Shown here one piece after another: positions 54,022 through 62,938 of a stretch of DNA of 64,000 nucleotides. The notes beneath the pieces were generated by a model, which did no database searches, was not told the origin of the DNA, and saw nothing but the letters and a program-made list of their open reading frames with translations. Both the position numbers and the translations under genes were made by a program. Numbering within the stretch: the first letter of the stretch is position 1; each line of letters opens with the position of its first letter. This DNA comes from an uncultured Acidobacteriaceae bacterium (GTDB taxonomy: Bacteria; Acidobacteriota; Terriglobia; Terriglobales; Acidobacteriaceae), in NCBI GenBank assembly GCA_937879855.1, contig CALFMO010000062.1, positions 1 to 64,000 on the forward strand, read 5' to 3'.

Positions 54022-54120
54022 ATTGTTGATTGTTGATTTTTGATTGCTGATTGAAAATCCGGCGGTGTCGAGCCCGGTGCGATTTTTCAATCAGCAATCA
54101 GCAATCGACAATCATCAATT
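54022..54120. repeat. Heptad-word inverted repeat (ATTGTTG word)
   Basis: Five 7-base words (ATTGTTG and variants) run from 54022 to 54056. The complementary words (ATCAGCA and variants) run from 54083 to 54120. The halves form a long hairpin with a GC-rich loop. The 305-base gap 53821-54125 contains nothing else recognisable. Confidence 0.8.
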
Positions 54121-54125
54121 GCTCG

Positions 54126-54293
54126 TCAGGGCTCGACCGTGGCCTCATCGATCAGCATGATGGGGATGTTGTCTTTGACCGCGTAAACCCGGTGGCACTG
54201 CTTGCACTTCAAGCTTTCTGGGTTCGTGCGGTACTCGAGTTCCTGTTTGCACGCCGGACAGACTAGAATTTCCAGAAGTTCTTTAGAAAGCAT
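54126..54293 (-). CDS. Trm112-like (UPF0434) small zinc protein
   Basis: This 55-residue protein begins MLSKELLEILVCPACKQELEY and continues with CKQCHRVYAVKDNIPIMLID, the Trm112/YcaR pattern with two CxxC pairs (Cys12/Cys15 and Cys30/Cys33) for zinc. In other organisms such proteins support methyltransferases or other enzymes; the role in bacteria is unclear. The ATG at 54293 and TGA at 54126-54128 frame it exactly. It stands alone. Confidence 0.9.
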   Translation of the reverse strand: MLSKELLEILVCPACKQELEYRTNPESLKCKQCHRVYAVKDNIPIMLIDEATVEP

Positions 54294-54516
54294 AACCGAG
54301 ACATTCTACGACATAGCTGCAATAGCACAGTGATAGGGCGCACATCTTTGCGCCCGGAGACACTGAGTCACGCAGCTAAACGGAAGGGCAATTCGCCGGA
54401 ACGTGCTCTAGTCCCGGACTGGCTTGATTCCGGCTGTTCATGCTTTTCTTCGTGTTTCCGTGGCTCCGTGGTGATGCCAGGTCTGGGAGGTGCGATAGAA
54501 TTTCCTCGGAGCCCGA

Positions 54517-55458
54517 ATGCCTGCCACGATTCTCGACGGAAGCAAGATCGCGAAAGACATCCGCAGCGAAGTTGCCGCGGAAGTGAAAACCATGGCCGCG
54601 GTGGGAGTGCGTCCCGGGCTGGCGGTCGTGCTCGTGGGGCACAATCCGGCGTCGGAAATCTATGTGCGCGGCAAGGTCAAAGCCAGCGAAGAGGTGGGTA
54701 TTTACAGCGAAAAGCTTACCCCGCCTGAATCGGCGACGACTGCTGAGTTGCTGGAGTTGATCGAAGATCTGAACCGGCGCGATGATATCGACGGGATTCT
54801 GGTGCAGTTGCCGCTGCCTGCGCAGGTCGACGCCAAGAAAGTGTTGATGGCGGTCGATCCAGCCAAAGATGTCGACGGATTCCATCCGGTGAACGTCGGG
54901 TTTCTATCGACCCAGCGTCCTGGGTTGGTGCCGTGCACGCCGGCGGGCGTGATGGAGATCCTGAGGCGCAGCAACATTGCGATTGCGGGTCGCGAGGCAG
55001 TGGTAGTTGGACGCAGCGACATTGTAGGCAAGCCGGTCGCCATGCTGCTGCTGAACGCCAACGCTACGGTGACGGTATGCCATTCGAAGACGCACGACCT
55101 GCCGGGAGTGTGTCGGCGGGCAGACATCCTGGTGGCGGCGATTGGACGCGCCGGGATGATTACACGGGATTTCGTGAAGCCGGGCGCCACCGTGATCGAC
55201 GTGGGGATGAATACGGTCACCAATCCGGCGGAATTTCAGAAGTTTTTTGCGGGAAACTTGAAGAGGGAAGAGGGCTTTCACAAAAAGGGATCGACGCTGA
55301 TGGGCGACGTGCATCCGGAAGTGGCGGAGATTGCAGGAGCGCTGACGCCCGTGCCCGGCGGCGTGGGCCCGCTGACGATTGCGATGCTGATGTTCAATAC
55401 CGTCAAGGCGGCCAAGATGCGGCGAGGCAAGCGCGTGCCGGAATTGTCGCGGGCCTAA
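54517..55458 (+). CDS. folD: Methylenetetrahydrofolate dehydrogenase/cyclohydrolase FolD
   Basis: FolD interconverts methylene-, methenyl- and formyl-tetrahydrofolate for one-carbon metabolism. The 313-residue protein shows VGHNPASEIYVRGKVKA with the catalytic Lys region, DGILVQLPLPAQVDAKKVL and VDGFHPVN, the NADP site VVVGRSDIVGKPVAMLLL, and the C-terminal PGGVGPLTIAMLMFNTV. It is slightly longer than usual (about 285-300). A GGAG site lies 6 bases before the ATG, and a TAGAAT -10-like box is just upstream. It is followed two bases later by coaE. Confidence 0.96.
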   Translation: MPATILDGSKIAKDIRSEVAAEVKTMAAVGVRPGLAVVLVGHNPASEIYVRGKVKASEEVGIYSEKLTPPESATTAELLELIEDLNRRDDIDGILVQLPLPAQVDAKKVLMAVDPAKDVDGFHPVNVGFLSTQRPGLVPCTPAGVMEILRRSNIAIAGREAVVVGRSDIVGKPVAMLLLNANATVTVCHSKTHDLPGVCRRADILVAAIGRAGMITRDFVKPGATVIDVGMNTVTNPAEFQKFFAGNLKREEGFHKKGSTLMGDVHPEVAEIAGALTPVPGGVGPLTIAMLMFNTVKAAKMRRGKRVPELSRA

Positions 55459-55460
55459 GC

Positions 55461-56102
55461 ATGCTGAAAGTTGGACTTACCGGGGGCATTGCTGCAGGGA
55501 AGTCGGTGGTGGGAGAAATGTTTGTGGCGCAGGGCGCGCGGCTAGTGCAAGCGGACCGCATCGCGCACTCGCTGATGCAGCCAGGCGAAGCCGTCTACAA
55601 CGAAGTGGTGCGCCACTTCGGCCGCGAGATTCTCAACCGCGATGGCAGCATCAATCGGGAAAAGCTGGCAGAAGCGGCATTTGGCCAGACTTCCGACTCA
55701 GAAGGCAAGCGGGCGTCGCGCATCGAGGAACTGAACCGGATCGTGCATCCTGCAGTCATTCGCAGCCAGGAGGCATGGATGGAGGAGATGGGCAGACAGG
55801 ATCCGCATGTAGTAGCGATCGTCGAGGCGGCGCTGATTCTGGAAGCAGGCGCCGGCAAGCGTTTTGACCGACTGGTGGTCGTGACCTGCAATGAGGAGCA
55901 GCGCGTAGCACGCTTTGCGGCGCGGCAGAAGATCGATCTTGAGGCTGCACGCAAGGAAGTTGTACGCCGCATGGCTGCCCAGTTGCCCGACGAAGAGAAG
56001 ATCAAAGCTGCGGATTACGTGATCGACAACTCCGGTTCGCTCAACCACACCCGCGAGCAAGTGCGCCAGGTGTGGGAGAAACTGCGGGTGGAAGCGCGAT
56101 AG
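55461..56102 (+). CDS. coaE: Dephospho-CoA kinase CoaE
   Basis: CoaE phosphorylates dephospho-CoA, the last step of CoA synthesis. The 213-residue protein starts MLKVGLTGGIAAGKSVVGEMF with the P-loop at residues 8-15, then ADRIAHSLMQPGEAVYNEVVRHFG and IVHPAVIRSQEAWM, matching the family. The ATG at 55461 follows the folD stop by two bases, so the two genes are almost certainly co-transcribed; the longer upstream frame overlaps folD and is not real. Confidence 0.95.
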   Translation: MLKVGLTGGIAAGKSVVGEMFVAQGARLVQADRIAHSLMQPGEAVYNEVVRHFGREILNRDGSINREKLAEAAFGQTSDSEGKRASRIEELNRIVHPAVIRSQEAWMEEMGRQDPHVVAIVEAALILEAGAGKRFDRLVVVTCNEEQRVARFAARQKIDLEAARKEVVRRMAAQLPDEEKIKAADYVIDNSGSLNHTREQVRQVWEKLRVEAR

Positions 56103-56266
56103 TTTTCTCCTTTACTTTCTAGCCACGGACACACGAAGCCACAGAGAACCCCAAATTAGAGAGCCGCGAAGCGACCGCACTATTCTGTCTGCGTGGCATT
56201 GTTTAGAATCAATTCAGGGACCTTTTTATCCTTCGACATCGTATTTAGCTTTGGACGGTTGAGATT

Positions 56267-57415
56267 ATGAGACTCATGCGGCCCTTGATCTTCGCAGTCG
56301 CGCTGGCCAGCGCATTTTTCTATTTCACAACCTGGCGTTCGAACTCCGAGAGCGGATTGCATCCCTCGAACTGGCTGAGCCATCCCTCGCAGGTGGAAAT
56401 CACCGAGGCCGCACCCAACGAGACGCTCGACGGCGAAGAACAGAACAATATTTCCGTCTACAAAAGAAATATTCCGTCGGTGGTGAACGTCACCTCGCGC
56501 GCCATGGCATTTGATTTTTTCTACGGCCTGGTGCCGCAAGAGGGGCAAGGTTCGGGATTCGTCATCGATAAAGACGGGCACATTCTTACCAACTATCACG
56601 TGATCGCCGACGCGCGTCAGGTGGAAGTTACGTTGCACAACCGCAAGAAATATAAAGCGACGGTGGTGGGCACGGACCCGCCTCATGATCTGGCGGTAAT
56701 CCAGATCAAGGCTTCGGACCTGACTCCCGCCGTGCTGGGCGATTCGCGCAATCTGCAGGTGGGGCAGAAGGTATATGCCATTGGCAATCCGTTTGGCCTG
56801 GCGGGAACGATGACGCGCGGCATCGTGAGCTCCATTCGTCCGGTGCGCGAACCGAACGGCGCGATGATCGATGAGGCTATTCAGACCGACGCGGCAATCA
56901 ATCCCGGCAACTCCGGCGGGCCGCTGATGAACTGGCGCGGCGAAGTGATCGGCATCAATACCATGATTCTTTCCAGCGTAGGGCAGAATGCGGGGATCGG
57001 CTTTGCGATTCCGATTAACACGGCCAAGGCCGTGCTGAATGACTTGATGACGCTGGGACGGGTGCGGCGTCCGGCACTGGGCGTTCGCACGATTCCAATC
57101 GATGGCGAACTGGCGAATGAAATTGGCTTGCCGGTCGACTACGGATTGTTGATCGTCCAGGTCACTCCGGGGGGATCGGCGGATCAGGCGGGACTTCGGG
57201 CCGGGACCGAGCGCGCTTACCTCGGCAACACGCAGATCATGCTGGGTGGCGACCTGATCGTTGCGATCGACGACCAGAAAGTCGAGGACGAGCAGGACCT
57301 TGCTCAGATGATGAACAATCATCGCGCCGGGGATACGGTCAAGATCACCATTTACCGGAACAAGAGGAAGATGGATGTGAGAGTATCGCTGGGAGAGGCG
57401 CGGCAGCAGGTGTGA
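56267..57415 (+). CDS. DegP/HtrA-like trypsin-fold serine protease with PDZ domain
   Basis: The 382-residue protein has an N-terminal membrane anchor (residues 5-22), so it is periplasmic and membrane-bound like DegS. The triad is visible: His111 (LTNYHVIADA), Asp141 (HDLAVIQIK) and Ser216 (GNSGGPL). One PDZ domain covers about residues 285-375. It probably handles misfolded envelope proteins or senses stress. It follows coaE after 164 bases and converges with the porin gene at a strong hairpin. Confidence 0.92.
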   Translation: MRLMRPLIFAVALASAFFYFTTWRSNSESGLHPSNWLSHPSQVEITEAAPNETLDGEEQNNISVYKRNIPSVVNVTSRAMAFDFFYGLVPQEGQGSGFVIDKDGHILTNYHVIADARQVEVTLHNRKKYKATVVGTDPPHDLAVIQIKASDLTPAVLGDSRNLQVGQKVYAIGNPFGLAGTMTRGIVSSIRPVREPNGAMIDEAIQTDAAINPGNSGGPLMNWRGEVIGINTMILSSVGQNAGIGFAIPINTAKAVLNDLMTLGRVRRPALGVRTIPIDGELANEIGLPVDYGLLIVQVTPGGSADQAGLRAGTERAYLGNTQIMLGGDLIVAIDDQKVEDEQDLAQMMNNHRAGDTVKITIYRNKRKMDVRVSLGEARQQV

Positions 57416-57420
57416 GAAAG

Positions 57421-57469
57421 ACAGCTGTCAGCTCTCAGCCATCAGCCATCAGCCATCAGCCATCAGATA
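57421..57469. repeat. Heptad tandem array (TCAGCCA word)
   Basis: Seven consecutive 7-base words, four of them identical TCAGCCA, run between the protease gene and the terminator hairpin. There are no unique spacers, so it is not a CRISPR array. It is the cleanest heptad array in the window and lacks an inverted half. Confidence 0.85.
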
Positions 57470-57498
57470 AGAACCCTCGACATCAGGAGCGACCCTAC

Positions 57499-57525
57499 GA
57501 AGGACAGCCGAGGCGGCTGTCCTTC
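57499..57525. terminator. Bidirectional terminator-like hairpin
   Basis: GAAGGACAGCCG (57499-57510) and CGGCTGTCCTTC (57514-57525) form a perfect 12-bp stem with a three-base loop. It lies between the converging protease and porin genes. The ACAGCCG core is shared with the hairpins at 17895-17998, so it may be a repeat recruited as a terminator. The flanking T-tract is short. Confidence 0.55.
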
Positions 57526-57536
57526 CGTGAGTGTTT

Positions 57537-59888
57537 TCAGAATTCGTAGCGCAAGGACAACGTTGCGTTGTTGGCCTGCAAGTCGCGTGCGGTTAGCGGC
57601 GCAGGCGAGAACTTCTCGTTGTAATCGTAATATCCCCACGCAGTTTTCCACGTAAGGCCCTTCACCAGATTCACATCGAGTTCGGCCGTTGGCTTGTGAT
57701 AGTTGAAGCCGAGGGAGGTGAGGATCGCGGGGTCCGCCAGCGTTGGAGTGAAGCCGCTGGTGCTGGTCAGGTTGTAGCCGACGATCGTTGTCACCCGCGG
57801 CATAGGCTTGAAGATGAAGTTCGCGTACCCGAAGTGGACCTTGTTGGTGTAGAACGACACCTCCGACAAGTAGGGTGCTCCAGAGCTGCACAAGGTTGAG
57901 TTCGTCGGAACCGGGGAGGTGACGTAACAGATGTTGGTGGTGGAATAGACGTCGTCGTAGTTGTAGCCGAACTCGAAGCCAAAGCGTGGCCGGGGATTCA
58001 GGGCGGTGGTGAATCCGTAGTTGCGGTTGTGTTCGCGATGCAGGACCTCGGGTACGTTGTCACGACTTTCGAGCACATTGACGGTGCCGGAGAGGTCGAG
58101 CCAGGGTTTTGGCTTGTAACTGGCACGGCCTTTGTAATGTTGCAGGTTTCTGGGCGAGATGCGGGTGGGGGCGTTGTCAGCGGAGAAAAGCTCCAGATCG
58201 AATGATGTGCGAATCTGGTCGGTGGGCCGCGCCGAAAGGCCCGCAAGCAGGGAGTGAGCGTGCACTTTGATGACTTCGTTTGTAGTGAGCGTGGTTGTGG
58301 TCTGGCAACTGCCATCGGACTGCATCACGGTGCAGCCTCCGCGCCGGGCAAGTGAGGGATACCAGGTTAGATTGGAGAAGTCGACCTGATTGTTGGTGAT
58401 TGTCCGATCTTCGTAGCGGTAGCCGAGATGTCCCGTGATGCGGTGGGTGAAGTCATATTCCAGTTCGAACGTGTTGAGCTTGGAATTCTGTCCGAGAAAG
58501 TCCCAGCGCTGATCCTGCGTGACGTCGGCGCTCGAGCTGGCGCTGTGTTGCGGGCAGGTGGCCGCGGTGAACGGGGGCGGACAAGTCGCCGGGCTGAACA
58601 CGTTTGGCGTGGAAAGAAGAGTCGCGCCAAAAAGTTGGATGGTGTTCAGGTCCCAAGTCGCGGGAATGCGGAAGTTGGAGAAGCGGAAGCTGTCGACCAG
58701 GCGTAGTTTTTCGCTAAGGTGGTAGGTGACTCCCAGGTCGGAGCTGCCCACTACACGCTTTGCACTCGAAGGCCCACTCATCAGGCCTGCGCGTTCACGC
58801 GTGCGCGATGACAGGCCGGTAAAATCTTCGTACCAGTTCGAAATCGTGCTGTCGGACGAATTATAGGAAACGCGCGCCGATAGATCGAGGTTGCGGAAAT
58901 AGTGCGACTGTACAGTCAACTGTTCCGTGGGATAGGAAACGCGTAGTGGGGCCCAGCGGCTGTAGGACTGGAATGCGTTGCAGGTTGGGTTTATGGTCGG
59001 CGGCGTTGTCGCCACGTTGAGAACCGGCAGGGCGCAAGGCTGTCCGGCGGGAGTGTTGTAGCTGATGCCGAGATCGACCGGCGTTGCGTTGGCAAGTTGA
59101 AAGATGAAAGTCTGATCGTTCCAGCTGCTGTCGCCTTGGTAATACTGCAGAAACTGGTCGTAGCTGATGCTGGTGCGGGGAAGGACCCTGAAATCCACGC
59201 CCAGTTGATAAGCGTTTAGCAGGTTGCGCGTGTTCTGGAGCAACAGCGCCTCGGTTCCCTGGTGATTGGTACTGAAGGCGGGCCCAAGCGAGTTGTTACG
59301 AGTGTAGCCGAGTCGAATGCGCACCGCCGACTGGGGCAAGAGGGTAAGGTTGTAGTCGTCCATGCGGCGCACGGTCTGGAACTGGTGGGGGGAGTAGTTG
59401 ACCTGAACATAGGGATTGGCGGGATTCAAGGGATTGGCCAGGTTGTTATAGTCGAAGAAATTCCGGTCCCGGCGGAAGTTGGCTTTGAAGTTGTACCGGC
59501 GGTTCTTCGACAGTCGCATGTGGGCGGCATTTTCGGGATCGCCGCCCCATCCGAAACTCGAAACGAATAGATCATCGAACACTTCGCCCTGGTGGTTGAG
59601 CGAGCGAAGGTTCAGCGTCTGCTCGAGCATGCGCGGGCCTTGCTGCAGGTTAATGAAGGTGTCGTAGATCGCAGGGCTGCCGTTGGTGTTAACAAAGCGG
59701 TAACCTAGTTCGAACGAGCCTTGATAGTGATAGTTGCCATTGTCAATGCCCTCGACGGCCTCCTGGGCAAAAGCGCCGCCCAGCGCAAAGGCAAAAAAGA
59801 CACAGATCGCCAGGCAGGACTGTCTCATCCGGAGAGGAAGACCGCTGCGGCTTTCGTGCTTCACATTCGTGTCAAAACAGTTGCTCAT
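57537..59888 (-). CDS. MtrB/PioB-like outer-membrane porin of an electron conduit
   Basis: The 783-residue protein has an N-terminal signal region (RMRQSCLAICVFFAFALGGAFA) and a long series of amphipathic beta-strands, ending in a C-terminal phenylalanine (LSLRYEF) as expected of outer-membrane barrels. Length and the adjoining decaheme cytochrome gene point to the MtrB/PioB family, which wraps the cytochrome and lets electrons cross the outer membrane. I see no CxxC motif near the N-terminus. The ATG lies behind AGGAGGAGA, which overlaps the cytochrome stop codon. Confidence 0.8.
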   Translation of the reverse strand: MSNCFDTNVKHESRSGLPLRMRQSCLAICVFFAFALGGAFAQEAVEGIDNGNYHYQGSFELGYRFVNTNGSPAIYDTFINLQQGPRMLEQTLNLRSLNHQGEVFDDLFVSSFGWGGDPENAAHMRLSKNRRYNFKANFRRDRNFFDYNNLANPLNPANPYVQVNYSPHQFQTVRRMDDYNLTLLPQSAVRIRLGYTRNNSLGPAFSTNHQGTEALLLQNTRNLLNAYQLGVDFRVLPRTSISYDQFLQYYQGDSSWNDQTFIFQLANATPVDLGISYNTPAGQPCALPVLNVATTPPTINPTCNAFQSYSRWAPLRVSYPTEQLTVQSHYFRNLDLSARVSYNSSDSTISNWYEDFTGLSSRTRERAGLMSGPSSAKRVVGSSDLGVTYHLSEKLRLVDSFRFSNFRIPATWDLNTIQLFGATLLSTPNVFSPATCPPPFTAATCPQHSASSSADVTQDQRWDFLGQNSKLNTFELEYDFTHRITGHLGYRYEDRTITNNQVDFSNLTWYPSLARRGGCTVMQSDGSCQTTTTLTTNEVIKVHAHSLLAGLSARPTDQIRTSFDLELFSADNAPTRISPRNLQHYKGRASYKPKPWLDLSGTVNVLESRDNVPEVLHREHNRNYGFTTALNPRPRFGFEFGYNYDDVYSTTNICYVTSPVPTNSTLCSSGAPYLSEVSFYTNKVHFGYANFIFKPMPRVTTIVGYNLTSTSGFTPTLADPAILTSLGFNYHKPTAELDVNLVKGLTWKTAWGYYDYNEKFSPAPLTARDLQANNATLSLRYEF

Positions 59889-59897
59889 GGTCTCCTC

Positions 59898-60842
59898 CTA
59901 CTTCATGAAAAAGCGGTCAAAGTTCGAGCCATGAATCGTGGGGTGGCACAGGGTGCACGCCGAATATTTCTGGCTCTGGTTGTGGAACGAGGGAAGGGCA
60001 GCGGGGCCGGTATCTTGCGTCAAGGTGTGGCACTCCAGGCACAAAAGGTTGACCTGCGCCCGCTTCAGCAATCGCGGGTTGGTCGATCCGTGCGGCGAAT
60101 GGCAAGCCTGGCAGCCCTCGGTCTTGACCGGTTCATGCTCGAAGCTGAACGGGCCCGCCTTGTCGGCGTGACACTTGAAGCAAACCTGATCCTGCGCGGC
60201 CGTCGACCGCAGTTGGACGGTGAGGAATCCGCCATGCTGGTTATGGCAGTCGGTGCACTGCACCAGTCCCTGGTCGACGCGATGGCGGAAGGGCCGCGAG
60301 AAATCCTGTTTGACTTCGGTGTGGCAGCTATAGCAGAGTTCCGGCTGTTTCTGGACCAGTAGATATTGCGCCGCCTTGGGGTGGTGGGCAGAGTGGCACG
60401 CCACGCAACTCACGCTGTTGACGTTGTGCTGGGAGCGGTCGAAGTTGGCATGCTCCTCGCCATACTGGTGACAGGACATGCAGCGCTTGCTGGCCTGGTC
60501 AGGAGGCGCGCCGGCGAAGGTGAAGATCTTGCTCTTGTCGCCGCCGCCCTCAACGTGTTCCTTGCCCGGTCCGTGACAGGCCTCGCAGCCCACGGACGCG
60601 CCGCGCTTGAGCGTTGTCTTCCAGTGCGGCGAAGTCTCGAATGTCTTGTAAATGTCTTCGTGACAGGTCTTACAGGTTTCAGACCCGACGTACTGAGAAG
60701 GGTCGGCAACAGCAACGGCCTCCGGCGGCTTGCCTTTGGCTGCTTTTTCGCTGGTGGCTAAACCCTGCGCGCCCAGCAACAATGCGACGGCGATGGTCAG
60801 CCAGGCCGCGAATGTAAATCTTTTAACCTTTTTCATATTCAC
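59898..60842 (-). CDS. MtrA/DmsE-type decaheme c-type cytochrome
   Basis: The 314-residue protein has a signal peptide (residues 1-30) and exactly ten CxxCH haem-binding motifs (CKTCH, CEACH, CMSCH, CVACH, CYSCH, CTDCH, CFKCH, CQACH, CLECH, CTLCH), the number and size of MtrA/PioA/DmsE. It would carry electrons from the periplasm through the porin encoded downstream. Only ten bases separate the two genes. No extracellular MtrC-like cytochrome or CymA-like quinol oxidase is in the window. The ATG at 60842 has GGGAGGG about 10 bases upstream. Confidence 0.93.
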   Translation of the reverse strand: MNMKKVKRFTFAAWLTIAVALLLGAQGLATSEKAAKGKPPEAVAVADPSQYVGSETCKTCHEDIYKTFETSPHWKTTLKRGASVGCEACHGPGKEHVEGGGDKSKIFTFAGAPPDQASKRCMSCHQYGEEHANFDRSQHNVNSVSCVACHSAHHPKAAQYLLVQKQPELCYSCHTEVKQDFSRPFRHRVDQGLVQCTDCHNQHGGFLTVQLRSTAAQDQVCFKCHADKAGPFSFEHEPVKTEGCQACHSPHGSTNPRLLKRAQVNLLCLECHTLTQDTGPAALPSFHNQSQKYSACTLCHPTIHGSNFDRFFMK

Positions 60843-60896
60843 TGCTCCCTCCCGCTTTCTTCTGGAGCCCTTTTTGCAACACGTGAAGATGGAGTG

Positions 60897-60940
60897 ATTA
60901 TCGGAAGTGGAGGGGGAAAAGCTTTGTGATGGCTGTCACG
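60897..60940 (-). promoter_or_regulatory. Predicted class II CRP/FNR-type promoter of the cytochrome/porin pair
   Basis: TGTGATGGCTGTCACG (60925-60940) differs by one base from TGTGA-N6-TCACA. On the minus strand a GATAAT -10 box lies at 60902-60897, so transcription would start near 60890 and the site would be centred near -42, the class II position. The gap 60843-61225 has no other clear gene. Computed from the sequence; regulator identity is inferred. Confidence 0.5.
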
Positions 60941-61225
60941 GCGGGGGCTTACTTTAGGACATCGTCCGTTCCGAAATAGGAAGAACAGTTGTTCGAGAAG
61001 CGATTGGAGCCGCGCCCGCGTCAGTCCGAGGACCACCAACTATTGCGTTCCTTACAATTCCGGTTGAATTGAATGAACATGGCGGGTAATCTGTCCTCCT
61101 GCATATGACTGCCGTCCTTTAATTCTGCGAGTGACAAGGTTGACCGGCGCACTGGGTAGTATGCTCGGCGCTCACTTTGTGTGTTGTTTAACGTCTGCTG
61201 TTTCAAGCCAGAAAGGGTTTCTGCA

Positions 61226-62044
61226 ATGCAATTCGTGGATAAGGCGTTCGCTCGCCGTCTGGAGTCGTGCGAAGAGATGCCACAGGTGCTGTACGCGCGG
61301 ATTTTTCAGAAGACGCGGCCGGAAATCGGGGCGGCGGAACAAGAAGTTTGCGGCGGCCACATGATCTTCGCCGGATTGGGTTCGCCGATTGGACGTGCTA
61401 CTGGAGTAGGGCTCGACCGTCCGTTCACACCCGAGGATCTGAATCGCGTGGAGCAGTTTTACCGCGCGCACAAGGCTCCATCACAAGTGGATTTGTGTCC
61501 CATGCACGAGGCGGTAGTGTTCGAGATGTTCAAGCATCGCGGGTATGGGATCGCGGAGTTGAATAATGTGTTGTACCGGAAGCTGGATGCGAAGGAAAAA
61601 TTTCCTCCGGCTCCGGCGGGTTGCGAGATTCGCCCCAGCCGGTTGGAGGAAGCCGAAGCCGCCGGGACAATCGTAGAGAGTGCATTTTTTCGAGATGGCG
61701 CGCCGGAGGCGTTTCGCGGTCTGATCGAGCCGCTCTATCAGATAGAGGGAGCGCAGCCGTTTGTGGCGAGTGTCGAAGGCAGGCTGGTGGCCTGCGGCAC
61801 GGCGTTGGTTATTCCGGAGCACAGAGTTTTTGCCTTATGCGGAGCGGGCACGCTGGCGGAGTTTCGCGGACGCGGCCTGCAGACGGCCCTCCTGCGGGCG
61901 CGCATGGCGGCCGCAGCCAAGGCCGGATGCGAGTATGCGGTCGTGGTCACGCAGGGCGGAACAACCTCGCAGCGCAATGCGGAGCGGTTGGGCTTTCGCG
62001 TGGCGTATAGCAAGGTCACCGTGATCAAGCAATTAGAGACGTAG
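61226..62044 (+). CDS. GNAT-family N-acetyltransferase
   Basis: The 272-residue protein (from the ATG at 61226) has an N-terminal region of about 125 residues, then a C-terminal GNAT domain with FVASVEGRLVACGTALVIPEHRVFALCGAGTLAEFRGRGLQTALLRARMAAAAKAGC, including the acetyl-CoA motif R-G-R-G-L-Q-T. Substrate unknown. An AAAGGG site lies upstream. The longer frame from 61181 has no such site. The gene diverges from the cytochrome genes across the promoter region. Confidence 0.88.
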   Translation: MQFVDKAFARRLESCEEMPQVLYARIFQKTRPEIGAAEQEVCGGHMIFAGLGSPIGRATGVGLDRPFTPEDLNRVEQFYRAHKAPSQVDLCPMHEAVVFEMFKHRGYGIAELNNVLYRKLDAKEKFPPAPAGCEIRPSRLEEAEAAGTIVESAFFRDGAPEAFRGLIEPLYQIEGAQPFVASVEGRLVACGTALVIPEHRVFALCGAGTLAEFRGRGLQTALLRARMAAAAKAGCEYAVVVTQGGTTSQRNAERLGFRVAYSKVTVIKQLET

Positions 62045-62048
62045 CGCC

Positions 62049-62168
62049 GTAGCGCCGGCATCTTGCCGGCTGTCGCGAGGCCGTCTCGGCCTCGCAATGC
62101 GGTCAGGACGCCTCTCCCCTTCAGCTTCACTCAGGCCAACCTCCCAGCCGCCGGGACGGCGGCGCTAC
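62049..62168. repeat. Double-hairpin repeat, copy B, with an inverted half copy
   Basis: Copy B (62049-62094) has GTAGC, a 7-bp stem with TCT loop, TGTCG, and an 8-bp stem with TCT loop. At 62147-62168 lies an inverted copy of the first hairpin and GTAGC, identical to copy A at 8806. The 120-base segment is thus bounded by inverted ends, like a small non-autonomous mobile element. A stray GTAGCGCC also occurs at 62041. Confidence 0.7.
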
Positions 62169-62169
62169 T

Positions 62170-62805
62170 ATGGAAGCGATGTCCACGGAGCATCTGATTC
62201 TCGAGGGGAAGCACATTCGGCTGGAGCCACTGGAGCACCGGCATATCGACGGGCTGGTTGCTGCCTCGGGGGATGATGGCTCGCTCTACCAGTGGAGTCC
62301 GGTGCCAAGCGGAAAGGCCGAGGCCACGAGCTATGTTGAAACTGCTCTGGAGTGGAGGAACGCCGGAAGCGCTGTGCCGTTTGCCATCGTGCGCGTTGAC
62401 GGCGACATTGTGCTCGGCTCAACTCGTTTCTTTAATCTGGAACGATGGTCGTGGCCGCCAAGCCATTCTTCGCACGGGCGCGGCGTTCCGGACGCCTGCG
62501 AGATTGGATACACGTGGCTGACGCGCTCGGCCATTCGGACGGCTGCCAACACCGAGGCCAAGCTGCTGATGCTCACTCACGCCTTCGAGATTTGGCGAGT
62601 GCTGCGGGTCTGCTTTCACACGGACGCGCGCAACCAGCGCTCGCGGGCGGCGCTGGAACGCATCGGCGGGCAATTCGAAGGAATTCTCCGAGCTCATCGA
62701 ATGGCAGCCGACTCCATTCCTCGCGATTCGGTACGGTTCTCGATCGTGGCCGCGGAGTGGCCAGTGGTGAAGGAACGGCTGCTACAGTTCCTGGATCGGC
62801 CGTGA
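62170..62805 (+). CDS. RimJ/RimL-type GNAT acetyltransferase
   Basis: The 211-residue protein starts EHLILEGKHIRLEPLEHRHIDGLVAA and contains FAIVRVDGDIVLGSTRFFN, EIGYTWLTRSAIRTAANTEAKLLMLTHAFEIW and NQRSRAALERIGGQFEGILRAH, the usual pattern of RimJ/RimL-like acetyltransferases. The substrate may be a protein N-terminus or a small molecule. The ATG at 62170 abuts the repeat element; an ATG at 62179 is an alternative. Neither has a clear ribosome-binding site. Confidence 0.88.
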   Translation: MEAMSTEHLILEGKHIRLEPLEHRHIDGLVAASGDDGSLYQWSPVPSGKAEATSYVETALEWRNAGSAVPFAIVRVDGDIVLGSTRFFNLERWSWPPSHSSHGRGVPDACEIGYTWLTRSAIRTAANTEAKLLMLTHAFEIWRVLRVCFHTDARNQRSRAALERIGGQFEGILRAHRMAADSIPRDSVRFSIVAAEWPVVKERLLQFLDRP

Positions 62806-62938
62806 ATGCGCCCGCACCACACAAGCCGCCCGCGCGCACGGATTATGATTGAAAGCACCGGCTGAGGAAAAAAGCGAACGGCAATCTGCTTAAAGTTGAA
62901 AATCGTGAGAAAGTGGTTCGATTCATAGAGAGACTTTC

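Noticed and set aside
57421..57469. Possible CRISPR array
   Set aside because: The unit is only 7 bases with no spacers; it is a simple tandem array.
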